NCBI RefSeq assembly: GCF_029051685.1
Contig: NZ_JAACFT010000009.1
Coordinates: 174,285 to 238,284 of the forward strand
From: Bradyrhizobium sp. CSA207
GTDB taxonomy: Bacteria > Pseudomonadota > Alphaproteobacteria > Rhizobiales > Xanthobacteraceae
Reading direction: 5' to 3'
DNA: 64,000 nt
A program made the position numbers and the translations under genes. The notes below the pieces were generated by a model. The model saw only the letters and a program-made list of their open reading frames with translations. It did not search any database and was not told the DNA's origin. Positions 47,804 to 56,609 of this stretch are shown here, piece after piece (within the stretch, counting starts at the first letter, position 1; each line of letters opens with the position of its first letter).

Positions 47804-47825
47804 TGGGGTTGGAACCCCAATTTTT
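47804..47825 (+). terminator. Orphan intrinsic terminator, possible small-RNA end
   Basis: TGGGGTT (47804-47810) pairs with AACCCCA (47813-47819), then A and five T residues on the plus strand. No plus-strand gene ends upstream within 1 kb, so it could close a short non-coding transcript starting in the AT-rich stretch around 47745-47775 (CAATATACAGGGG could be a -10 region). A second small hairpin CACCCC/GGGGTG lies at about 47850-47864. The rest of 47676-47965 shows no gene. Confidence 0.45.
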
Positions 47826-47965
47826 CGCCCCCGTTGAACGCATGCGGCACCCCCAAGGGGTGAGGTAAGACTCACTCCTAGAAAACTACCTAAATACCAC
47901 GAATCTGGCGGGAACCAGCCCTCCGGCGGGCTTCGAATTTTTGACGGGAAAGCCGAAAAACGCTG

Positions 47966-49294
47966 CTATTCGGCTGCGAGAGCCTGCAATGAATTCGGAT
48001 TCGCTGCCGAGACCATGAAATCGTGTATCCGCGGCACGATTTCCGACTTGAAGCGCGATCCGTTGAACACGCCGTAATGTCCGACGCCCTTCTGGACGTA
48101 GTGAACACGGCGGTGCTCGGGAATCGAACTGCACAATCCGTGCGTCGCTTCGGTCTGGCCGAGCCCGGAGATGTCGTCGTTCTCGCCTTCGACCGTCATC
48201 AACGCGACGCGCGTGACCTTGGAGGGATCGACGCGTGTTCCACGATGGGTCATCTCGCCCTTCGGCAGCGAGTGCTTTACGAACACGGTGTCGACCGTTT
48301 GCAGATAATATTCGGCGGAGAGATCCATCACCGCAAGATATTCGTCGTAGAAGTCGCGGTGCTTGTCGACGAGGTCGCCGTCGCCCTTCACCAGATTGGC
48401 GAAGAGCTGCTTGTGAGCATTCATATGCCGGTCGAGATTCATGCTGATGAAGCCGTTCAGCTGCAGGAATCCCGGATAGACGTCGCGCATCATGCCCGGA
48501 TGCGGGAACGGCACCTTGGTAATGACGTGGTTGCGGAACCAGTCGATGCCGCGCTCCTGGGCGAGATTGTTCACGCCGGTCGGATTGCGCCGGGTGTCGA
48601 TCGGGCCCCCCATCAGCGTCATCGAGGTCGGCACGAAGGGATCGCGCCGCGCCTCCATGATCGAAACGGCGGCGACGACAGGCACGGAGGGCTGGCACAC
48701 CGCCATCACATGGGTGTTGCCGCCGAGGACGTGCAGCATCTCGATGACGTAGTCGATGTAATCGTCGAGATCGAAGCGGCCGTCGCTGAGCGGAACCATG
48801 CGGGCGTCGGCCCAGTCGGTGATGTAGACCTCATGCGCCGGCAGGAAGGCTTCGACCGTGCCGCGGAGCAGCGTCGCATAGTGGCCCGACATCGGCGCGA
48901 CGATCAGCACGCGTGGCTGCGGACTGCGCACGGGACGCGCGAACTTACGATCGAAGTAGAGCAACCGGCAGAACGGCTTTTCCCAGACCGAGCGGACCTC
49001 GACGGGGACGCGGATGCCGTTGACCTCGGTATCGTTGAGGCCCCATTCCGGCTTGCCGTAGCGGCGCGTGGTGCGCTCGAACAATTCGCAGGCCGCGGCG
49101 AGCGATTTGCCGACCTCGGTGCGCGCCCAGGGATTCAGGGGATTCTGAAACAGGAGCTTGGTCGCATCGGTGACGGCGCGTGCCGGATTGAGAGAGGCCT
49201 GCGCCATCTCGTACATCCAGTACATCGGCGTCGTCAGGACCGGACTGCCTTCAGCCGCCAGGGGCGGCGCGCCGCCGAACTCACCAATAGGCAT
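47966..49294 (-). CDS. phaZ: Intracellular polyhydroxyalkanoate depolymerase
   Basis: PHA granule-mobilising hydrolase of 442 residues. The start ATG (MPIGEFGGAP) is eight bases after GAGGG, preferred to the ATG two codons upstream. Nucleophile is C200 in AVCQPSVPV, the Cys form of the lipase box seen in PhaZ of the cytoplasmic class. The catalytic Asp is probably in GENDDISG and the His in GVGHYGVFNG. N-terminal YWMYEMAQASLNPARA is a family hallmark. It depolymerises native PHB for carbon reuse. There are no phaC or phasin genes nearby. Confidence 0.94.
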   Translation of the reverse strand: MPIGEFGGAPPLAAEGSPVLTTPMYWMYEMAQASLNPARAVTDATKLLFQNPLNPWARTEVGKSLAAACELFERTTRRYGKPEWGLNDTEVNGIRVPVEVRSVWEKPFCRLLYFDRKFARPVRSPQPRVLIVAPMSGHYATLLRGTVEAFLPAHEVYITDWADARMVPLSDGRFDLDDYIDYVIEMLHVLGGNTHVMAVCQPSVPVVAAVSIMEARRDPFVPTSMTLMGGPIDTRRNPTGVNNLAQERGIDWFRNHVITKVPFPHPGMMRDVYPGFLQLNGFISMNLDRHMNAHKQLFANLVKGDGDLVDKHRDFYDEYLAVMDLSAEYYLQTVDTVFVKHSLPKGEMTHRGTRVDPSKVTRVALMTVEGENDDISGLGQTEATHGLCSSIPEHRRVHYVQKGVGHYGVFNGSRFKSEIVPRIHDFMVSAANPNSLQALAAE

Positions 49295-49415
49295 GATCAT
49301 ATCCCTCTTCGCATCGCAGCATACTGCCGAATGCGTAATATTGCGTCAATGCTTGGTTCCGTAGATCTACGTGCCGCACACGGCTAAACCAGCCTGAATC
49401 CACGGGAAAGTGAAG

Positions 49416-50234
49416 CTATTCGCCGCCCGACAGCAGCGAGCCGTTTTTCTTGGCGCTGCGCAAAAGGGCGAGGAATGCCCCAAAAGATGCAACCAGCAGC
49501 GCCGCATTGATCGCCAGCGCATCCAGCATCAGGTCGGTGCGGAAGGTGTTCTCGATCAGAAGTGCGCGCATTCCCTCGAACACATAGGTCGGCGGCAGCG
49601 CCCAGGCGACATATTGCAGCCAGGCGGGCAGCACGCTGGCGGGATAGTAGACGCAGGCAAGCGGCAGGATCGCGAACATTAAGGTCCAGACGATGCTCTC
49701 GGCTCCCAATCCGTTCCGCAGCACCAGCCCCGAGACGAAGATGCCAACCGACCAGCTGGTGAAGATCAGATTGCAGAAGAAGGCGATCAGCGGCAGGCCG
49801 AGGCCGTAGACGTTGAACTGAAACAGGAACAGCGCCAGCAGCGTCATCGGAATGACGCCGATCGCGAGCCGGATCAGGCTCATGATCATCAGCGACAGCA
49901 GAAACTCGATCGGCCTCAACGGGCTCATCATGAGATTGCCGATGTTGCGCGCCCACATCTCCTCTAGGAACGAGATCGAAAAGCCGAGCTGTCCGCGGAA
50001 CAGGATGTCCCAGAGGATGACGGCGCCGATCAGCGTGCCGCCTGCGCGCGCGAAGAAATTGGCGTTTTGAGCGATGTAGAGCTGCAGGAAGCCCCAGGTG
50101 ATGACCTGGAGCGCCGGCCAATACAGCAGCTCGAGCAGCCGCGGCCAGGACGACATCAGGAGATACCAGTAGCGCAGGATCATCGCGCCGATGCGCTGCA
50201 TGGAAATGCCGCGATGGAGGGACAGTTCGCTCAT
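49416..50234 (-). CDS. ABC-2 type exporter permease
   Basis: Inner-membrane permease of 272 residues with six helices. The start is MSELSLHRGI; a longer reading runs into the upstream palindrome. Family signs are LLELLYWPALQVITWGFLQLY and EEMWARNIGNLMMSPLRPIEF, and LPPTYVFEGMRALL near the C-terminus. It pairs with the ATPase encoded upstream. This class exports polysaccharide, lipid or drug substrates; the actual one is unknown. Confidence 0.9.
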   Translation of the reverse strand: MSELSLHRGISMQRIGAMILRYWYLLMSSWPRLLELLYWPALQVITWGFLQLYIAQNANFFARAGGTLIGAVILWDILFRGQLGFSISFLEEMWARNIGNLMMSPLRPIEFLLSLMIMSLIRLAIGVIPMTLLALFLFQFNVYGLGLPLIAFFCNLIFTSWSVGIFVSGLVLRNGLGAESIVWTLMFAILPLACVYYPASVLPAWLQYVAWALPPTYVFEGMRALLIENTFRTDLMLDALAINAALLVASFGAFLALLRSAKKNGSLLSGGE

Positions 50235-50245
50235 GGCTGCACCGA

Positions 50246-50360
50246 GTAGCCCGGATGGAGCCAACGGGTCGGCGCAAAGCGCCGCCCGGTGGCGCAATCC
50301 GGGAATCGTGCCACAAGCGACGAAGGCCCCGGATTGCGCTTCGCTCCATCCAGGCTACGG
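50246..50360. repeat. GTAGCCCGGATGGAG repeat inside the ABC-2 operon
   Basis: GTAGCCCGGATGGAGCCAACG at the left is mirrored by CTCCATCCAGGCTACGG at the right, with CGCAATCCGGGAATCGTG and CCCCGGATTGCGCTTCG inside. It is the same family as 17076-17159. It lies between the ATPase gene (upstream) and the permease gene and must be transcribed if these form one operon. Confidence 0.88.
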
Positions 50361-50379
50361 CTGAAACATAGGGGCTCGC

Positions 50380-51183
50380 TCATCGCGCGGCCTCCCGAAC
50401 GCCATTCCCCCGGCCGCGCGCGACATCCAGGAACACTTCCTCCAGCGTCGAGCGATTGTAGCGCGTCATGATGGCCTCGGGAGTGTCGTCATCCTCGATG
50501 CGGCCGCGCTTCATGATGATGACGCGATCGCAGAGCCGCTCGACCTCGAGCATATTGTGCGAGGCAAGCAGGATGGTGGCATTGTTGTCGCGGCGATAGC
50601 GTTCCAGATGCGCCCGCACCCAGTCGGCCGTATCAGGATCGAGTGAGGCGGTCGGCTCGTCCAGCAGCAGCAGCTCCGGCTGGTTGATCAGCGCTTTGGC
50701 GAGCGCGACACGGGTCTTCTGCCCGGCGGAGAGCTTGCCGTTGGCGCGATCGATGAATTCGGTGAGGTCGAGGTCGCCGGCCAGCTTTGCGATGCGGTCG
50801 GCGAGATTCTTCACCGCATAAAGCTTGCCGAAGACGGTGAGGTTCTGGCGGACCGTGAGCCGCATCGGCATGTCGACATAGGGACTCTCGAAATTCATCC
50901 GCCCCAGCACCGCGGCGCTCTGCTCCGGCATCCGGTGCCCGAGCACCCGTACGCGGCCGGAGGTCGGCAGCACCAGGCCCATGATCATCGCGATGGTGGT
51001 GGTCTTGCCGGCGCCGTTGCCGCCCAGCAGGCCGGTGATGCTGCCGCGTGGAAGCGAAAATGAGATGTCGTCCACCGCGCGGGTCTGCTTGTAGACCTTG
51101 ACCAGACGGTCGACCTCGATTGCCGCGGACGAAATCTCATCCGCGACAGTCGGCCGACTTGAAGCGTTGTCGTTCCCGGTCAT
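50380..51183 (-). CDS. ABC exporter ATP-binding protein
   Basis: ATPase of 267 residues. Walker A GGNGAGKTT is at 54-62, signature LSAGQKTR (a variant of LSGGQ), Walker B LLLLDEPTASLDP, and switch His in LLASHNMLEVERL. It is the CcmA/NodI-like subclass that pairs with ABC-2 permeases. The start MTGNDNASSR is chosen because the longer reading lies in the regS promoter. The permease follows after a 145 bp gap that contains a palindrome. It is divergent from regS. Confidence 0.91.
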   Translation of the reverse strand: MTGNDNASSRPTVADEISSAAIEVDRLVKVYKQTRAVDDISFSLPRGSITGLLGGNGAGKTTTIAMIMGLVLPTSGRVRVLGHRMPEQSAAVLGRMNFESPYVDMPMRLTVRQNLTVFGKLYAVKNLADRIAKLAGDLDLTEFIDRANGKLSAGQKTRVALAKALINQPELLLLDEPTASLDPDTADWVRAHLERYRRDNNATILLASHNMLEVERLCDRVIIMKRGRIEDDDTPEAIMTRYNRSTLEEVFLDVARGRGNGVREAAR

Positions 51184-51347
51184 GCTGGGGCCGTTCTTCC
51201 GCCATTGCGGGATCAAGCGCAAGACTTGACGTAAGGTCTAGACGCAAAGGCTTGTTGTAAAGGCTTGATGTAAGAGGCTTGCAAGGCGATGGAACGTGTG
51301 GCCAAGCGTGTTTGTGATCGGCCCCATGCGTCGTTAGATTGGAAGAG

Positions 51348-52658
51348 ATGACCGAGACCGCCGATACCGATTTTCGCCACGTGCAGCGACATATCCGCCT
51401 CGACACGATCCTGCGGCTGCGCTGGCTCGCGGTGCTGGGCCAGCTCGCCGCGATCTTCATCGTGGCGCAGGGGCTCGAGTTCAACGTTGAAATCGTTCCT
51501 TGCGTCAGCATCATCGCGCTGTCGGCGGCGGTCAATCTGGCGCTGCAAACCGCGGCCAATCCGATGCAGCGGCTCGAGCCGATCCAGGCGGCCGGACTGC
51601 TTGCGCTGAACATCGTGGAACTGGCGGGGCTGCTGTTCTTCACTGGCGGATTGCAGAACCCGTTCTCGTTCCTGTTCCTCGCGCCCGTGCTGATCTCGGC
51701 GACCGCGCTGCCCGCGCGGCTCACCTTCGGCCTTGGTCTCCTCGCCGTGGCCTGTGCCTCGATCCTGTTCTTCTTCCATCTGCCGCTGCCCTGGGATTCC
51801 GACGATCCGCTGGTGCTGCCGCCGATCTATCTCGTCGGTGTCTGGCTCTCGATCGTGCTCGCGATCGGCGTCACCAGCCTCTACTCCTTCCAGGTGACCC
51901 AGGAGGCGCGCAAGCTTACGGACGCGCTGGCTGCCACGGAGCTGGTGCTGACGCGTGAACAGCATCTGACCCAGCTCGACGGGCTCGCTGCGGCCGCCGC
52001 GCACGAGCTCGGCACGCCGCTGGCGACCATCTTCCTGATCTCGCGCGAGCTGGAAAAGACGGTGAAAGAGCCTAGCTTTGCTGCCGACCTGAAAACCTTG
52101 CGCGAGCAGACGCAGCGCTGCCGCGACATCCTGAGCAAGATCACGCAACTCTCCTCCAGCGGCGCGCCGTTCGACCGCATGAAGCTGTCCGAGCTGATCG
52201 AGGAGGTGGTGGCACCGCACCGCGATTTCGGCATCGACATCAAGGTGCGGATCGCAATTGCCGCCGCGGCCGAACCGGTCGGCTCGCGCAACCCGGCGAT
52301 CCTCTACGGCGTCGGCAACATCATCGAGAACGCCGTCGATTTCGCCAATACCACCGTCGAGGTGAACGCCTGGTGGAACAACGATACCATCGAGCTCGTG
52401 ATCTCCGACGACGGCCCGGGCATTCCGCCCGATTTGTTGAACCGGATCGGCGAGCCCTATCTGTCGCGGCGGCGCAGCCAGGACGAAGGCGGCGGCCTTG
52501 GACTTGGTGTCTTCATCGCACGCACCTTGCTGGAACGAACCGGTGCCAAGGTCGCGTTTAGCAATCGGACTTTCCCGGACCATGGTGCGGTAGTCCAGAT
52601 TGCGTGGCCCAGGCAGCGTTTTGAGGCTATCGAGACGCTTGAAGAAACAATAGGATAG
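51348..52658 (+). CDS. regS: Redox-responsive sensor histidine kinase RegS/RegB/ActS
   Basis: Global redox sensor of 436 residues. Six N-terminal helices are followed by the kinase core. The quinone-sensing motif GGLQNPF is at 100-106. The phosphoacceptor is H219 in AAAAHELGTPLAT. The redox Cys C258 in EQTQRCRDIL corresponds to Cys265 of R. capsulatus RegB. N-box IENAVDFA and G-boxes DDGPGIPP and GGGLGLGVFIA are intact. The ATG lies close after GGAAGAG, an unusually short spacing; an in-frame TTG three codons upstream is possible. It phosphorylates RegR. In B. japonicum RegSR controls fixR-nifA. Confidence 0.94.
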   Translation: MTETADTDFRHVQRHIRLDTILRLRWLAVLGQLAAIFIVAQGLEFNVEIVPCVSIIALSAAVNLALQTAANPMQRLEPIQAAGLLALNIVELAGLLFFTGGLQNPFSFLFLAPVLISATALPARLTFGLGLLAVACASILFFFHLPLPWDSDDPLVLPPIYLVGVWLSIVLAIGVTSLYSFQVTQEARKLTDALAATELVLTREQHLTQLDGLAAAAAHELGTPLATIFLISRELEKTVKEPSFAADLKTLREQTQRCRDILSKITQLSSSGAPFDRMKLSELIEEVVAPHRDFGIDIKVRIAIAAAAEPVGSRNPAILYGVGNIIENAVDFANTTVEVNAWWNNDTIELVISDDGPGIPPDLLNRIGEPYLSRRRSQDEGGGLGLGVFIARTLLERTGAKVAFSNRTFPDHGAVVQIAWPRQRFEAIETLEETIG

Positions 52659-52761
52659 GCCGCGACCTTGCGTCGCACAACGGGGCCGATCTACTATTGG
52701 CGGCCTTGGCACTGCCTGATTGTGACGCCATATGTGGACGCGCTGGAGAGAGGACAAAACC

Positions 52762-53316
52762 TTGAACGCCATCGCCGAACTGAACGAACGGACCGACCGC
52801 TCGCTTCTCATCGTGGAGGACGACAAGCCGTTTCTGGAGCGGTTGTCGCGCGCGATGGAAACACGCGGCTTCGCCGTGACATCGTGCGACACGGTCTCGG
52901 ATGGTCTTGCACAGATCGGCAAGGCGGCGCCCGCATTCGCCGTGGTCGACCTGCGGCTCGGCGACGGCAACGGCCTCGACGTCGTCTCGGCGCTGAAGAA
53001 GAAACGGCCCGATGCCCGCGCCATCGTGCTGACCGGCTATGGCAACATCGCCACCGCGGTGACCGCGGTGAAGATGGGCGCGATCGATTATCTCTCCAAG
53101 CCTGCGGATGCCGACGACGTCGTCGCCGCGCTGCTCTCAACCGGCTCGGACAAATCCGAGCTGCCGGCGAACCCGATGTCGGCCGACCGCGTGCGCTGGG
53201 AGCACATTCAGCGCATCTACGAGATGTGCAACCGCAACGTCTCGGAGACGGCGCGGAGGCTGAACATGCATCGGCGCACGTTGCAGCGGATTCTGGCCAA
53301 GCGCGCGCCGCGGTAA
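52762..53316 (+). CDS. regR: Redox response regulator RegR/RegA/ActR
   Basis: DNA-binding regulator of 184 residues, exactly the usual RegA length when started at the TTG at 52762. This start has AGAGGA seven bases upstream and is preferred to the ATG at 52732. Acidic pocket D20/D21, phosphoacceptor D63 in VVDLRLGDG, and Lys in YLSKPAD are present. The Fis-like helix-turn-helix at about 155-184 (NVSETARRLNMHRRTLQRIL) is very highly conserved among RegA proteins. It lies 103 bp after regS. It regulates redox-dependent genes such as nifA, respiration and CO2 fixation in relatives. Confidence 0.94.
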   Translation: MNAIAELNERTDRSLLIVEDDKPFLERLSRAMETRGFAVTSCDTVSDGLAQIGKAAPAFAVVDLRLGDGNGLDVVSALKKKRPDARAIVLTGYGNIATAVTAVKMGAIDYLSKPADADDVVAALLSTGSDKSELPANPMSADRVRWEHIQRIYEMCNRNVSETARRLNMHRRTLQRILAKRAPR

Positions 53317-53339
53317 CGCACTTCCGGCTATTCGATCTA

Positions 53340-53456
53340 TCTCCTCATGGTGAGGAGGCGCGTCAGCGCCGTCTCGAACCATGCAGGCCGCGCTGTAGCA
53401 GCTCGGCCTTCATCCTTCGAGACGCGCGCAAAGAGCGCGCTCCTCAGGATGAGGGT
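53340..53456. repeat. Inverted repeat CCTCATGGTGAGGAG/CATCCTTCGAGACGC family
   Basis: CTCCTCATGGTGAGGAGGCG at the left, CATCCTTCGAGACGCGCGC in the middle and GCGCTCCTCAGGATGAGGG at the right. It lies between regR and the convergent mmcB, so it may end both. A related unit is at 60527-60638. Confidence 0.82.
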
Positions 53457-53474
53457 CTTACTTACTGTACGCAG

Positions 53475-53966
53475 CTACTCCCAGAACTCCGCATGCCCTT
53501 GCGGATCGACCAGCCGATTGATCCGCAAGCCTGCCGCCATCGCGAAGCGCACGGTCATCTGCTTGCGCGTCGGCGCCGGCAGCTTGTGCTCCGGCGCCTC
53601 GCAATGCAGATGCGCGCCGTAGGCGTCGGCGATGATCAGGCCGGTGCCTTCCGGAAAGATCTCGCAGGGCAGATCCTGCGTGAAGGCGAAGAACAGCCGG
53701 TCGCAATGGGCGCGGTATTCGGGCCATTTCTGATCGGCGCGCAGATCGTCCACCGACGATTTGATCTCGACGATCCAGATCTCGCCGCGCTCGTTCAGCG
53801 CCACCAGATCGGCGCGCCGGCCTGACGGCAGCGGCAATTCGCTGATGCAGGAGAAACCGAGCGAGCGCAGCAACCGCGCTGTGCCGCGCGCGATCGCCAA
53901 CGCCGTCTCTGACTGGCGGCGGTCGGGCGGCGGCACGAGGGCGATGTTGCGGACGGTGCTGTCCAT
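53475..53966 (-). CDS. mmcB: MmcB-family DNA repair protein
   Basis: Protein of 163 residues from MDSTVRNIAL. It has the PD-(D/E)xK nuclease-like core: GRRADLVALNE then IWIVEIKSS, with a downstream GHAEFWE end. MmcB proteins in alphaproteobacteria belong to the DNA-damage response and are often LexA-controlled. I found no clear LexA box (GTTC-N7-GTTC) upstream. The start has a weak ribosome site. Confidence 0.85.
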   Translation of the reverse strand: MDSTVRNIALVPPPDRRQSETALAIARGTARLLRSLGFSCISELPLPSGRRADLVALNERGEIWIVEIKSSVDDLRADQKWPEYRAHCDRLFFAFTQDLPCEIFPEGTGLIIADAYGAHLHCEAPEHKLPAPTRKQMTVRFAMAAGLRINRLVDPQGHAEFWE

Positions 53967-54036
53967 GGGGGGAGTGTAGCCGATTCCATCGGGTGCGAAC
54001 ACCTTCGATACAGACGAGATGCCTCCCCATTCTCCG

Positions 54037-54066
54037 CCGTCGTCCCGGCGAAGGCCGGGACGACGG
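54037..54066. terminator. 13-bp perfect hairpin after the GH13 gene
   Basis: CCGTCGTCCCGGC (54037-54049) pairs with GCCGGGACGACGG (54054-54066), loop of 4. It ends one base before the glucosidase stop codon. It resembles a minimal member of the CGTCGTCCCGGA family and may act as a terminator for the minus-strand gene, though without a T-run. Confidence 0.6.
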
Positions 54067-55668
54067 TCAGGAAGGCGGCGTCACCACCACGCCCTCATTG
54101 CCGCGCAGATCGAGCACGCCTTCGAGCTTCTCGCCCTCGCGATCCAAAAACGTCGAGAGCAATATCTCGCTGCCGAAGCGAACCGCGCTGGTGGTCACGG
54201 CGATCGGATCGGGGCCGAGATTGAGCACCACGATCGCCGCCCTGCCCTCGGCCTCGCGGCGATAGACCAAGAGATCGCCTTGCGCCGCGATCGGGTGATA
54301 GTCGCCCGATACCAGCGGCGGACAGGCCTTTCGTAACGCGATCAGCCGCTTGTACAGCGCGAGAATCGAGCGTGGGTCGGCTTCGAGATTGACGACGTTT
54401 TCATGGATGTGATCCTCCGGCAGCGGCAGCCATGGCCTGACGTCCGAGAAGCCGCCGAAGTTGGACGAATCCCACTGCATCGGCGTGCGGCAGCCGTCGC
54501 GGCCGACGCCGATGCCGGGGACGTTCTTCTCGAAGGGATCGCGTACGTCCTCGGGCGCGATCGCGAGCTGATGCATGCCGATCTCGTCGCCGTAGTAGAG
54601 CGTCGGCGTGCCGCGCAGCGTCAGCAACAGCATGGCGGCGACACGGGCCTGCTCCGGCCCGACCCGGCTTGCGACCCGCGGACGGTCGTGATTGCCGAGC
54701 ACCCAGTTCGGCCAGGCGCCTTTCGGCAGCGCCTTCTCGTAATCCTCGATGATCTTCTCGATCGACCGCGCGCTCCAGAAGGTCGAGAGCAGCGCGAAAT
54801 TGAACGGCATCTGCGCGCCGGTGAGATCGTTGCCGTAATAGGCCATGAGACGGTGCAGCGGCAGATAGATTTCGCCGATCAGCACGCGCGCACCATAGGC
54901 ATCGGTGACGCGGCGCATCTGCGCGATCACGTCATGCACCTCCGGCTGGTCGGTGGAATATTGCGTCAGGATCTTTTCGTTCGGCGGCCGGCCTTCGACA
55001 TAATGCGGGTTTGGCGGATTGTCGCGGAATTCGGCATCCTTGATCAGGTGCCAGATCACGTCGACGCGAAAGCCGTCGACGCCTTTTTCCAGCCAGAACC
55101 GCATCACGTCGTAGATCGCCGCGCGGACATCCGGATTGCGCCAGTTGAGATCGGGCTGCTGGGCGAGGAAGGCGTGGTGGTAATATTGGCCGGTCGTCTC
55201 GTCGAACTGCCAACCGCTGCCGCCGAACTCCGACAGCCAGTTGTTCGGCGCGCTGCCGTCAGGCTTCGGATCGCGCCAGATGTACCAATCGCGTTTGGGG
55301 TTGTCGCGCGAGGACCGGCTCTCGAGGAACCAGGGATGCTGGTCGGAGGTGTGGTTGGGCACGAGATCGAGGATCAGCTTCAAGCCGTTGTCATGCGCGG
55401 CGCCGAGAAGCGCGTCGAAATCCGCCATCGTGCCGAACAGGGGCTCGATGCCGACATAGTCGGAGATGTCGTAGCCGAAATCGGCCATCGGCGAGGGAAA
55501 GATCGGCGACAGCCAGATCGCGTCGACGCCGAGGGATTTCACATAAGGCAGCCGCCGCAGGATGCCGGCGAGATCGCCGACCCCGTCACCATTCGAGTCC
55601 TGAAAGGAGCGCGGATAGACCTGATAGAAGATGCCCTCGCGCCACCAGTTCTCGCCGCCCTGAGCCAT
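54067..55668 (-). CDS. GH13 family alpha-glucosidase
   Basis: Cytoplasmic glycoside hydrolase of 533 residues, no signal peptide. N-terminal EGIFYQVYPRSFQDSNGDGVG is diagnostic for oligo-1,6-/alpha-glucosidase-type GH13. Nucleophile D203 in GFRVDVIWHL, acid/base E266 in LIGEIYLP, and D328 in LGNHDRPR. It likely hydrolyses maltose, isomaltose, sucrose or similar alpha-glucosides. No sugar transporter or LacI regulator is adjacent, so it may process internal trehalose-like or imported disaccharides. It is divergent from the MBL gene across 172 bp. Confidence 0.93.
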   Translation of the reverse strand: MAQGGENWWREGIFYQVYPRSFQDSNGDGVGDLAGILRRLPYVKSLGVDAIWLSPIFPSPMADFGYDISDYVGIEPLFGTMADFDALLGAAHDNGLKLILDLVPNHTSDQHPWFLESRSSRDNPKRDWYIWRDPKPDGSAPNNWLSEFGGSGWQFDETTGQYYHHAFLAQQPDLNWRNPDVRAAIYDVMRFWLEKGVDGFRVDVIWHLIKDAEFRDNPPNPHYVEGRPPNEKILTQYSTDQPEVHDVIAQMRRVTDAYGARVLIGEIYLPLHRLMAYYGNDLTGAQMPFNFALLSTFWSARSIEKIIEDYEKALPKGAWPNWVLGNHDRPRVASRVGPEQARVAAMLLLTLRGTPTLYYGDEIGMHQLAIAPEDVRDPFEKNVPGIGVGRDGCRTPMQWDSSNFGGFSDVRPWLPLPEDHIHENVVNLEADPRSILALYKRLIALRKACPPLVSGDYHPIAAQGDLLVYRREAEGRAAIVVLNLGPDPIAVTTSAVRFGSEILLSTFLDREGEKLEGVLDLRGNEGVVVTPPS

Positions 55669-55840
55669 GTTGGAATCGCCATCCTGAGATTTGCTCCGCG
55701 CGGGAGAACGCGGAAGGAACGCCCCGGTTCAAACCAGCAGGCCAATTGGGACGGCGGTGTGGCGGGCGCCGCCGCCGTTCCCTGGAACGAGCACGAATCT
55801 TTTGCTTGGAGATCGGGCAAAAATCAGCATTGTGACGCCC

Positions 55841-56521
55841 ATGACTGAGCAAAATGACACCAGGGACCCCCAGCAAGCCAAGGCCGGCGCGATCATCGTT
55901 CCCGTGACGCTGTTCGAGCAGAATTGCACCATCATCTGGGACGAGCCCGGCAAGAAGGCCGTGGTGATCGATCCCGGCGGGGACGTGCCGAAGATTCTGG
56001 AGGCGATCAAGCAGACCGGCGTCACCGTGGAGAAGATCTGGCTGACCCACGGTCATATCGATCATGTCGGTGGCGCAGCCGACTTACGCGATGCGCTGAA
56101 GGTGCCGATCGAAGGCCCGCATGCGGCGGACAAGTTCCTGCTCGACAATGTGGTCGAGAGCGGTGCGCGCTTCGGCATGACCGGGGTGCGCAATTTTGCG
56201 CCCGACCGCTGGCTGGAGGAGGGCGACACCGTGTCGATCGGCGGCTTGCGGTTCGACATTCTGCACTGCCCCGGCCACTCACCGGGCAGCGTAGCGTTCT
56301 TCAACAAGGACTTGCGCTTTGCCCATGTCGGTGACGTCCTGTTCGCGGGCTCGGTCGGACGCACCGACCTGCCCGGCGGCAGTCACGCGACGCTGATCAA
56401 TTCAATCAAGACCAAGCTACTGCCGCTCGGCGACGATGTCGGCTTCATCTGCGGCCACGGCGCCGGCTCGAGCATCGGCCAGGAGCGGATGACCAACCCG
56501 TTCATCACCGGCGAGATGTGA
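55841..56521 (+). CDS. MBL-fold metallo-hydrolase (glyoxalase II-like)
   Basis: Dinuclear zinc hydrolase of 226 residues. Metal motif THGHIDH has H70, H72, D74 and H75; later ligands lie in HCPGHSPGSVAF, HVGDVLFAGSVGRTDL and CGHGAGSSIG. The family processes thioesters such as S-lactoylglutathione. Without the C-terminal substrate-binding domain of canonical GloB it belongs to the short YcbL-like branch. The start ATG lacks an obvious Shine-Dalgarno; an in-frame GTG three codons upstream is an alternative. Confidence 0.9.
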   Translation: MTEQNDTRDPQQAKAGAIIVPVTLFEQNCTIIWDEPGKKAVVIDPGGDVPKILEAIKQTGVTVEKIWLTHGHIDHVGGAADLRDALKVPIEGPHAADKFLLDNVVESGARFGMTGVRNFAPDRWLEEGDTVSIGGLRFDILHCPGHSPGSVAFFNKDLRFAHVGDVLFAGSVGRTDLPGGSHATLINSIKTKLLPLGDDVGFICGHGAGSSIGQERMTNPFITGEM

Positions 56522-56533
56522 CCGCTTCTATTT

Positions 56534-56609
56534 GAGCATGATCTCCGCGCAAACGCGTTCCGCGTTTGTCGCGAGGGAAAACCGCTTCACACTTTTCCGG
56601 ATCATGCTC
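56534..56609. repeat. GAGCATGATC/GATCATGCTC inverted repeat, bidirectional terminator candidate
   Basis: GAGCATGATC (56534-56543) and GATCATGCTC (56600-56609) are perfectly complementary arms. Inside lies CAAACGCG-TTC-CGCGTTTG at about 56551-56569. It separates the convergent MBL and hxlR genes and overlaps the hxlR stop codon by one base. The GATCATGCTC tail resembles a repeat widespread in bradyrhizobia. Confidence 0.8.

Noticed and set aside
51213..53024. A 603-residue minus-strand frame across regS and the start of regR
   Set aside because: The plus strand encodes a kinase and regulator with complete motifs and correct lengths; the antisense frame is low-complexity Gln/Arg/Asp.
53966..54036. 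LexA/SOS box upstream of mmcB
   Set aside because: No GTTC-N7-GTTC pattern could be found near the start, so SOS control is not claimed.
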